Origin: Anaerolinea sp.
GTDB lineage: Bacteria; Chloroflexota; Anaerolineae; Anaerolineales; Villigracilaceae
Assembly: GCA_020049345.1 (NCBI GenBank)
Contig: JAIFKY010000158.1
Coordinates: 1-33,030, forward strand
Length of the DNA stretch: 33,030 nt
Direction: 5' to 3'
Numbering within the stretch: the stretch's first letter is position 1; every line of letters starts with the position of its first letter. Below, in pieces: positions 17,258-25,112 of this stretch. Below the pieces are notes generated by a model. That model searched no databases. It had not been told where the DNA came from and saw only the letters and a list, made by a program, of their open reading frames with translations. A program made the position numbers and the translations under genes.

Positions 17258-19720
17258 TTACGGCGCTTCGTAAATGGATACCTCACCCTGTTGGAAGATG
17301 GGCTTGAGATGAATTTTGAATTTATCTTCCTTCACGGTCAGGGATGTTCGTTCAAGAGAGCCGATGTAAATGTAACGAATGTTGTATTGTTCAATGATGA
17401 GCTGCGCTTCTTCCCAACTCGTTGTGGTGTAAAGTTTGGCAACGTCATCAATGCGCGAGCCTTGCGGAGCGAAATCGCCGCGCCATTGGGCTTCGTGCCC
17501 AGGCCAGCCGATCACTGTTTGCAAGCCGGTATAAGTGGAGATACGCGCATAATTGCTGTAACTGCCTCCCACCACTTCGGCAACGATCCCCTCTGGGGCG
17601 GTACGCAGAAATTGAATGGCGGCGGCTTCATCTGGATTTTCGCGCGTGAGACGGTCAAAGTCATCGAGGGTAAAACCGTAAAACGGTTTGAAGTTGTCTG
17701 TCTTGGTCAGCAGACTGAAGACCGGGTACAACAAACCAGAAAAAATAACCAGACCGATCACCACGCTGAAGATGATGTTTTTTATGCGAGGCAAATTTTG
17801 GATCAAATACGCGGAGCCAAACGCAGCGGCAAGACTCCATAACATCCATGCTTGATAATAAAATTTGAAAATGGTGTTGATGCGATAACCAAATTGATCG
17901 CGGAGGTAGACAAACTCAGGTGCAATGACGAGGATGGAGCCAAGGGTAATGAGAAGGAGGATGAATTGGCTTTCGATTTTGGTTTGTGAAATTTCGATGG
18001 TTTCGGATTCCATTTCAGGTGTTGCGCGAAGCGGCAAAAGATGTGCGAGCGCGGGGATCAACACAGACAGCAGGGTAATGAGGCTTGCAATATATGTCAA
18101 ACGCCGCAATGAGGTTGCCCCCAGAAAAGCGCTGGCAGACATGCCTTGAGAATCAAGGAACCAAAACACAAAATCTTTTTCAACGTAGGAACCGACCCAA
18201 GCAATGGCAAAAGCCATGAGGAAAAGAAAAAGCGCAAAGCCAAGTCCGAGCGAGAAGGCGAGTTTCCAATTGGATTGATTCTTTTCGCCGCGCCACAAAT
18301 AAACAAGATAGGCAAAAATCGGAATGAGCAGTGTGCCCCACATAACCCAAAGGTGCGCGCCGCGCGTGGGGTACATGAAGTTGGGCAGAATACCGCCCGC
18401 CTGTGAAGAAAACCCAAGATAAAACGGAAAATACAACAAGAGAGAAACGATGCCAAGCGGCAAGGCAAGCAGGAACACATCTTCAAGGCGATCCCAGCGC
18501 CAGCCGTCTTCGCGCACGCGCCAGAAAACATACGAACCGACGATCAGCGCAGCGGAGGACAAAATATCCCAGGTGTTGAGGAAGGCAATCCCGCCGATAA
18601 CGAGGGCTGAAAAAAGAAAACCTGTGTAATTAATATGTAAACGCGAGCCCCAGGGGAAGTCAATCTGTCCGCGCCAGCCGCCGAGGAATATATTCAACGC
18701 CACGGCAATAGCCAGCAAACTAAAAGGAATCGCCAGCACATGCGGATGCAAGTCACCGAGCAGGAAGGAGAAAAATGGGAACTCGTCTATAACTTCCATC
18801 GGAGTGTGAAGCATGTCGTAATCTTGAATCACTCGCGAGGCGCGCCACCACCACAGATAACGATCAGGCATAAATTGAAACGGCACAAGGGGCGCAAGGG
18901 ACAACTCCTTCATATCCAGCCACTGCCAAAAGGGACTAACATATTGACCTGTAGAATCTTTCACCCAAAACAATCCAAGCCGATGCAGAACTTCAAGCAG
19001 GGCTTCAAAGTTGGAAACGAGAAGGAGGAAGAGAGGGGCGAGGAGCGAAGAAAAGAGGTTGCGTGTTGCCTGTTGCATGTTGCGCGCAGAAAGCAGGTTA
19101 TATAAAATTCCGTACGAGCCGACTGCGCCGAGGGCAAAGATCAACGCGGTCATCAGATTGTGAGCCATACTGCCAGGGATGCCCGAAAGACGCGCGAACA
19201 TGGCGGTCATCACATAGCCAAAGTAATAATAGGAAATGGCATACCCAGAAAGCCACGGGTCTTGCGGCGGAAAAGTTGGCGAGCGCAGAATACCGTTGAT
19301 GAACGCCAACTCCATCGGCTTTTCAGTACTGACCAGTTCGGGATTTGCAGAGCGGACAAAAGCCAGAAAAGCAAACGCAATGAGAAATAAAATTTCGGTG
19401 GAAAGAATGAGGGGCAGGTTGGATTTTAGGAAATTAACAATTAATGATTTTTGATTTTTGATTTGCGATTGACGATTGAAAATCGAGAAAACGCTTAACC
19501 CAATGATGACAGCAAGCGCAAGCAAAATTCCGCCCGTGTCGTTTTGCGCAATGTTAAGTGAGGCAAGCATCCAAAAAGCATAGCCCCAGATCAACAAGCC
19601 CGCGGCGCGGGACAAGGTATAGCCTCGATCTGCGAGCGCGGGAAAAAGCGAATAAACCAGCGGAAATGTCAGCCAGCCAAGGAACGTGATGATGAAATAC
19701 CAGAGGATAAATGCGGTCAT
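17258..19720 (-). CDS. DUF2298 / Chlor_Arch_YYY integral membrane protein
   Basis: 820 aa; PPQDPWLSGYAISYYYFGYVMTAMFARLSGI (YYYxG motif), DYDMLHTPMEVIDEFPFFSFLLGDLHPHVLAIPFSLLAIAVALN, C-terminal IIEQYNIRYIYIGSLER. Confidence 0.9.
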   Translation of the reverse strand: MTAFILWYFIITFLGWLTFPLVYSLFPALADRGYTLSRAAGLLIWGYAFWMLASLNIAQNDTGGILLALAVIIGLSVFSIFNRQSQIKNQKSLIVNFLKSNLPLILSTEILFLIAFAFLAFVRSANPELVSTEKPMELAFINGILRSPTFPPQDPWLSGYAISYYYFGYVMTAMFARLSGIPGSMAHNLMTALIFALGAVGSYGILYNLLSARNMQQATRNLFSSLLAPLFLLLVSNFEALLEVLHRLGLFWVKDSTGQYVSPFWQWLDMKELSLAPLVPFQFMPDRYLWWWRASRVIQDYDMLHTPMEVIDEFPFFSFLLGDLHPHVLAIPFSLLAIAVALNIFLGGWRGQIDFPWGSRLHINYTGFLFSALVIGGIAFLNTWDILSSAALIVGSYVFWRVREDGWRWDRLEDVFLLALPLGIVSLLLYFPFYLGFSSQAGGILPNFMYPTRGAHLWVMWGTLLIPIFAYLVYLWRGEKNQSNWKLAFSLGLGFALFLFLMAFAIAWVGSYVEKDFVFWFLDSQGMSASAFLGATSLRRLTYIASLITLLSVLIPALAHLLPLRATPEMESETIEISQTKIESQFILLLITLGSILVIAPEFVYLRDQFGYRINTIFKFYYQAWMLWSLAAAFGSAYLIQNLPRIKNIIFSVVIGLVIFSGLLYPVFSLLTKTDNFKPFYGFTLDDFDRLTRENPDEAAAIQFLRTAPEGIVAEVVGGSYSNYARISTYTGLQTVIGWPGHEAQWRGDFAPQGSRIDDVAKLYTTTSWEEAQLIIEQYNIRYIYIGSLERTSLTVKEDKFKIHLKPIFQQGEVSIYEAP
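19058..19085. repeat. heptad array inside the DUF2298 CDS
   Basis: gttgcgt|gttgcct|gttgcat|gttgcgc, encoding ARNMQQATRN. Confidence 0.9.
19432..19487. repeat. heptad array inside the DUF2298 CDS
   Basis: aattaac|aattaat|gattttt|gattttt|gatttgc|gattgac|gattgaa|aatcgag, encoding FNRQSQIKNQKSLIVNF. Confidence 0.9.
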
Positions 19721-20097
19721 GTCAACGATGGGTCAGTTGCAAGGGCTGAAGGGAGGGCGAATTTCCCCGAAGCAGGATCAGGCTCAAAGTCCAGAACAGA
19801 TGCGACGGCTGTTAAGTTGATCGGTCCAAAGATGTGCGGAAATTTATCGGAATCGGAAATGCCCGGGGCGGGATTTCCAGCGGGCGGCTCCCACTTCAAC
19901 TCTGGCTTGAGTTGCGCTTCGTCGAGTTTCAACAACACCAGATCATTTCGTCCGTGATAAAAAGCGTTCGCGACATGCAAAACCTGCTTTTCAGTGGAGC
20001 AGTGAATAAAGCCTTCAGTTTGCAAACTGGGCGCAACGTACTCGCCGCGTTGTTGGGCTTCAAGCCATTCTTGTTTGGATGTAATATGTAGAATCAA
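19717..20097 (-). CDS. DUF952-family protein
   Basis: ILHITSKQEWLEAQQRGEYVAPSLQTEGFIHCSTEKQVLHVANAFYHGRNDLVLLKLDEAQLKPELKWEPP...FPHIFGPINLTAVASVLDFEPD. TTG start at 20097 preceded by AAGGAG (the ORF-track start at 20115 is also TTG); the stop overlaps the DUF2298 start by 4 nt (ATGA). Confidence 0.85.
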   Translation of the reverse strand: MILHITSKQEWLEAQQRGEYVAPSLQTEGFIHCSTEKQVLHVANAFYHGRNDLVLLKLDEAQLKPELKWEPPAGNPAPGISDSDKFPHIFGPINLTAVASVLDFEPDPASGKFALPSALATDPSLT

Positions 20098-20150
20098 GGT
20101 TATCTCCTTACGCAACGCGGAACAAAAAATATCTGGCGCGTGTTGCGTTT

Positions 20151-23100
20151 TTACGGCATGACTTCGTAAATGGTGGTGTCGTCATCATGATAAACCGCTT
20201 TCCAGTATTTGCCTTCGTATTTTTCAAACTTGGCAAGTCCATCCATCATGGGGTTGAGGGCGGGATAAATATTTTTTTCAAGTTGACCAAGAACAATATA
20301 TTTGACCTGATACTTACGCAGGAAGGCGCGCGCAACTTCGGCATCTTGCGTGGTGTAGAAAACGCCGATGGCAGAAACACGATCAAAGATGGTATTCGAC
20401 GCGATCAACGCCCGCTGCTGACGCTGATGCCAGTTCCAGCCGACCACGCCGGGCAGTCCCGTGTAAATTGTAAAGCGCGTACACCAGCGGTATTCGGTGC
20501 AATTGGCTTCCACAATAACGGGCGAACCCTGCACATTATCCTGCATCCAGCGAATGGCGCGGTAGTCCTGACTCAAATCCATCATCTGCCCATCAAAATG
20601 CTGGGCGTAATTCATGTAAGTCATGCCATCCAGCGTGCGCGGTGTGACATCTGTAATGCGATCATTGATCTTGTCTGTCGTGGCGGTGATGGTGAACATG
20701 AACGCGCCCGCCAGCAATAAAAACAAACCGGCTTGATAGCTTGTCTGCCAGCGCAACTTCCAAAATGGGAACTCATCCAACAACCAGCCAAAAGCCGCCG
20801 CCGCGCTGACTGCAAACAACATCCAAACCTGCATGTATAGTTTGAAGACCGTGTTCATGCGCCCGATGTCGCCGCGCAGGGTGATCACTTCCACAGCCAA
20901 GGTCAAAGCCAGCGCGGTGCCAATCATCAGCAACACGCCGCGTTTCACATCCGGCATATTGGGGCGCAAAAGCAAAAGTCCAGCCAAAACCGCCAGCGGC
21001 AAAGCGATCAAGGCTACTCGCACGCCTTCCATGACAAAGAATGCAAACAAGGCAAGCGCGCCCGCCAAACCAAGTTCAATCCCAAGTTGGTAGGGATTTA
21101 ATTTCTTCAAATGCGAAACGGGCGTAGCCGCCATCCACTCGCGCAATTCCCAGAAAAGCCAGAAGGCAATGATAAAGAGGAACAGTCCCCAATGTGTAAA
21201 GTATGAAGACAACGGAGTATGCGAGGCAGTCCACGGATCAACTTTATTGTAAGACTGACTGTACCAGAAATCAAACGGCGAATACATCAATGAGCCAAGC
21301 AGGTACAAACCCATCACAACCGCAATGGAAAACAAAGCGCTCCCAACCCAATCGGGAAGGCGAAAACGATTCTTCCAATCAAAATTGCGGTTGATGGCAT
21401 AGATCACAGCCAACGCGGCAAATGGGAAGAAAGTGTATAAATCCCAGGTGTTGGTGGGTTTCAATGCGCCGATCATCAACGCGCCAATGACAAAGGTCGT
21501 GACCCATTCAGCGCGGCTCATCTGCGCGCGAGATTTGATGAAGGAAACCGCCCAGGCAATGATGAACAACGTCAACGGCATGACCAGCATGTGCGCGTGC
21601 AAGTCGCTGTAAAGCAGGGTGAAAAGCGGAAACTCGGTGATCTCATTGCCCGGTCCCGGCGGGATGACGCGGCTGGGATTCCAATACCATTCTCCGCGCC
21701 CAATGGGCAGCATGACATCATTAAATAAAAGATAAATTCCCTTGAACGCCCAACTCCATCTTTGCAGGAGCGTCGCGTCGGCGGGCACAGTTGCACCGGG
21801 CGCAGCCATGCGCTGTAACGCGCGAAAGATCATTTGGATCGTGCCAAGATTTCCCAGCAGAATGGCAAAAGTGGATGCGGCGAGACCCGTAGTCAAAGAT
21901 AAAGGATTAATACTGCGCGTGAAGAATGAATTTTCAGTTGTTGATTCTTCACCGTTCTCCAAAAGGTTGTACCCAACTGCAAATGCGCCAATCGCGATCA
22001 TCGCAAACCAGGTCGGCAGGATAAAGTTGTAGGCAATCGAAGGCACGATGCCAAGTAACTTCACCGGCGTGCCAGCCAGCACAAAACCGTAATAATAATA
22101 ATTAATGTAGCCGCCCGCAAACCACGGATCATACGGCGGGAAACTGGTGCTCTTCAAAACCGCATTGAAATATGAAAAGTCCATCGGACGCTCGCCGCCC
22201 TTCGACGGATGCCACATATCCGAATTGCCGAGTCGAATTAACAAATCGATCAGGAAGAAGACGAGAAAGATGATCTCGACCAACACAAAGAATTTGCGGC
22301 TGGAATTCCACTCAGCCTTAAACTGATCACGCCGCAACAGCCACAACCCGAAGCCTGCCACAGCGATAATGGCAAATGCCACGCCGATGGATACCCGTGT
22401 GTACGGCACGCCGATTGATCCGCCCATCCACGAAATCCACGCGAGCAACGCCAGACCCACAATGCGGCTAAGCGGATACGCGTACTGACGAAACCCAGCC
22501 AACGCCGAGCGCGTGATCGGGTAGGCGACCAATCCCAATAAAAATATAAATATGTACCAAACCACAACCCCAACAAATGGATATTTGTTTTGAATCCACT
22601 CGTAATTGAATAAATCAGACCAAGTGCCGCCTGCGCGCTGCGCCGCAAGACGCGCGTCGGGCAGGAGCAAATCTTTGTAGCCCGCAACCTGATTCGGCAA
22701 AAGATGAACGGCGCTGGTCAAATCCACAGTACCCAGCAGGGCGGCGACTTTTTGCGAATCAAACTCATCGGTCTTGTGGAAGATCAAAACTTTGGGATGA
22801 TCGTAGAATGTGAATGCTTCCTCCGCCGCCTGATCGTTGATCACCAGCGAGCCAAACGTTGGATAGGATTCAAAGACCTTCACCAATTCAAAACCCAAAC
22901 TGCCTTTATATTGACCGGGCTGTGCTATCCGATAACATTGGATAATATCCTCGCCTGGCGGGCATCCGAGCAGTTCGCGGTAATAAAATGTCGTCAGCGG
23001 ATACCTTTCGGGTATCCGTGTAATTTGCCCGTACTGATGGTTGGTCGGAATAATAATGTAATCTGCCGCGCCAAGTGTTTGGACAAAACGATTAAGTTTC

Positions 23101-25070
23101 TCTGCGTTGTCATCCCAATAGACCTGCAAGGTCAAATCGCCGCGATAAATTCCGCCAAACGCATCATAACCGTCAAGACGGAAAGGCAACCCCCAGTCAT
23201 AATTGGTCTCATTCGCAAGATACGAACCGCTGATGACCAATCCACTGCCCAGCGTTTCAACTCTGAAATAATAAAGTTGTCCCGCAATAAGCGGAATCGG
23301 CTGATCAAATGAAAACGCAACAGACGGACCACGCGGATCAGTTGTTGACTTGAAATTCACCAACTCTGAAGCGCGCCCCAGGGGAATGTCTGGAGCAAAA
23401 GAGGAATACAGCGTCAGCACAATCGTCGAGGGCGAAGCAAGGGCGTCCATTGCATGTCCAAGGACAACCTCAGAAACTTGTCCGCTGTATTTGGGAGAAA
23501 AGACAAGAGTCAAAGGCGAGCCGGGCGGGATCAACGTTTCTGCGGCAACGGGCAATGGCTGGTTATAAACCCCAGAGTCGGCAGTCTCAATTCGCACATT
23601 GACGGGACCCGCCACGTTTTGAAAAATCCAACGCGAAGCCGCAATGCGCGTCTCATCACGCAGATAAATGCTTTGGAATGCAAACGCCCAAACGGCCGTG
23701 GCAATAAGAACCAGCGCGCCGAGAAAAGGCATCAGAGCACGGAATGTAGAATTAAGGATGCGGAATGCAGGCTTTTGACTTTCGACTTCGGCATTGCGGC
23801 TTGGAAAGATCACCCACGCGGCCATCATCGCCAACAGCGGATAGACAGGCAGTTGGTAGCGCATGGTGGGATTAAACTGCATTGATTGCCAGAGAAAGTA
23901 AAACGCCGTCCAGCCCCACAACAAAAGATGCTGCCATTCGCCCTTGATAATGCGCCAGCCCATCAGCAGAAAACCCGCCCAAGCCAGAACGCCAAGCGGA
24001 AGACCCAAGCCCCAAACGGTTAAATTGGTAAACGAGTACAGGTGTGAACGGCGCGCCCATTGCAAATTCCAGGGCAGGTCAGAGCCGGCGGTTTGCGCGC
24101 GCTGTTCCGCAATATTTGCAATCCAATGCGGATTAAGACCCAGCCCATCAAACGCATAAGGCTGAAAAATACGGAAAGAGACAATCGTCGCAATTCCACC
24201 CGCGACAAGGAATATAGTCAACAGCAGCCAGTAATCAACGGGAAGTGATTCTTGTTCCGTGTTCCGCAGAGCAGGCTTACGGTCATACATGAAGTAACGA
24301 ATGATGAACGCGCCCGGAAGCATCAACGCCAGCGCGGCCGCGTTGATCTTGGACGCCATGGCCATGCCCAGCGCAAAGCCAAAACCAACACTCAACCAAA
24401 GAAGCGGATTGGTTAGGTAATTAAGAATGATTCGATTGGATTGTTCGCTATTCCCCGATTCACGACTTCTTCGGTTGACAATCTCAACCGCAAACAAAAT
24501 CGCCAGAAACATAAACAGGTTGGTGAACAGATCGGTTGTAAAAAAATGAGACTGCTGAATCTGCATCACGGTCAACGCTGAAAACATGGATGCGAACAAA
24601 GCAATCCGCCGCCCGTACAAACCAGAAACAATCAGATACAGCAAAAAAATGGTGAGCAGATCAGCCATGGCCGACATTTGCCGCGCCAGGAATTTCAGTT
24701 CACCCAAGCCAGCCGACCCAGTGGATTCTGCGATAAAACGGATGATCGCCAGCGGGAAGGTTCCATACACAAAAAACGCATATCCACGATTGTATGGATT
24801 AAGCGTTGACATTGCCGTGTCAAAATATTCTCCAATGCTCATCCAGCGCTGTTGATCTTGAGGGCAGGCATCCACCAGCACATTTGGAATTTCACAAGCG
24901 TGCGCATTTAAACTGGAAAGCACACCACTCAGAAACAACTCATCGGGATGTTGGTGATAGCCTTCGCCCCAGCCTGATCCTGCCAGGCGCAAATATCCCG
25001 CAATGAGCAGGACAAAAATAAAAAGCAAATCATAAAACCATGCGCGTTTTTCGATTCTTGTGTTTTCCAT
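20151..25070 (-). CDS. 1639-aa fusion: N-terminal GT39/PMT-like glycosyltransferase + C-terminal DUF2298/YYY domain
   Basis: N-terminal GSGWGEGYHQHPDELFLSGVLSSLNAHACEIPN...NPYNRGYAFFVYGTFPLAIIRFIAE (PMT-like); C-terminal PPYDPWFAGGYINYYYYGFVLAGTPVKLLGIVPSIAYN (YYYYG), TEFPLFTLLYSDLHAHMLVMPLTLFIIAWAV, KYQVKYIVLGQLEK. Confidence 0.9.
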   Translation of the reverse strand: MENTRIEKRAWFYDLLFIFVLLIAGYLRLAGSGWGEGYHQHPDELFLSGVLSSLNAHACEIPNVLVDACPQDQQRWMSIGEYFDTAMSTLNPYNRGYAFFVYGTFPLAIIRFIAESTGSAGLGELKFLARQMSAMADLLTIFLLYLIVSGLYGRRIALFASMFSALTVMQIQQSHFFTTDLFTNLFMFLAILFAVEIVNRRSRESGNSEQSNRIILNYLTNPLLWLSVGFGFALGMAMASKINAAALALMLPGAFIIRYFMYDRKPALRNTEQESLPVDYWLLLTIFLVAGGIATIVSFRIFQPYAFDGLGLNPHWIANIAEQRAQTAGSDLPWNLQWARRSHLYSFTNLTVWGLGLPLGVLAWAGFLLMGWRIIKGEWQHLLLWGWTAFYFLWQSMQFNPTMRYQLPVYPLLAMMAAWVIFPSRNAEVESQKPAFRILNSTFRALMPFLGALVLIATAVWAFAFQSIYLRDETRIAASRWIFQNVAGPVNVRIETADSGVYNQPLPVAAETLIPPGSPLTLVFSPKYSGQVSEVVLGHAMDALASPSTIVLTLYSSFAPDIPLGRASELVNFKSTTDPRGPSVAFSFDQPIPLIAGQLYYFRVETLGSGLVISGSYLANETNYDWGLPFRLDGYDAFGGIYRGDLTLQVYWDDNAEKLNRFVQTLGAADYIIIPTNHQYGQITRIPERYPLTTFYYRELLGCPPGEDIIQCYRIAQPGQYKGSLGFELVKVFESYPTFGSLVINDQAAEEAFTFYDHPKVLIFHKTDEFDSQKVAALLGTVDLTSAVHLLPNQVAGYKDLLLPDARLAAQRAGGTWSDLFNYEWIQNKYPFVGVVVWYIFIFLLGLVAYPITRSALAGFRQYAYPLSRIVGLALLAWISWMGGSIGVPYTRVSIGVAFAIIAVAGFGLWLLRRDQFKAEWNSSRKFFVLVEIIFLVFFLIDLLIRLGNSDMWHPSKGGERPMDFSYFNAVLKSTSFPPYDPWFAGGYINYYYYGFVLAGTPVKLLGIVPSIAYNFILPTWFAMIAIGAFAVGYNLLENGEESTTENSFFTRSINPLSLTTGLAASTFAILLGNLGTIQMIFRALQRMAAPGATVPADATLLQRWSWAFKGIYLLFNDVMLPIGRGEWYWNPSRVIPPGPGNEITEFPLFTLLYSDLHAHMLVMPLTLFIIAWAVSFIKSRAQMSRAEWVTTFVIGALMIGALKPTNTWDLYTFFPFAALAVIYAINRNFDWKNRFRLPDWVGSALFSIAVVMGLYLLGSLMYSPFDFWYSQSYNKVDPWTASHTPLSSYFTHWGLFLFIIAFWLFWELREWMAATPVSHLKKLNPYQLGIELGLAGALALFAFFVMEGVRVALIALPLAVLAGLLLLRPNMPDVKRGVLLMIGTALALTLAVEVITLRGDIGRMNTVFKLYMQVWMLFAVSAAAAFGWLLDEFPFWKLRWQTSYQAGLFLLLAGAFMFTITATTDKINDRITDVTPRTLDGMTYMNYAQHFDGQMMDLSQDYRAIRWMQDNVQGSPVIVEANCTEYRWCTRFTIYTGLPGVVGWNWHQRQQRALIASNTIFDRVSAIGVFYTTQDAEVARAFLRKYQVKYIVLGQLEKNIYPALNPMMDGLAKFEKYEGKYWKAVYHDDDTTIYEVMP
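23737..23806. repeat. heptad array inside the GT39-YYY fusion CDS
   Basis: gcacgga|atgtaga|attaagg|atgcgga|atgcagg|cttttga|ctttcga|cttcggc|attgcgg|cttggaa, encoding SRNAEVESQKPAFRILNSTFRA. Confidence 0.8.
24247..24267. repeat. short heptad array inside the GT39-YYY fusion CDS
   Basis: gattctt|gttccgt|gttccgc, encoding RNTEQES. Confidence 0.5.
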
Positions 25071-25079
25071 AATATTCCA

Positions 25080-25108
25080 AGTTTTGACAGGTTGAACCTG
25101 CCAGAACT
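25080..25108. repeat. imperfect 14-bp inverted repeat (2 mismatches, 1-nt centre), intergenic hairpin
   Basis: agttttgacaggtt-g-aacctgccagaact between two minus-strand genes. Confidence 0.6.
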
Positions 25109-25112
25109 AAAA

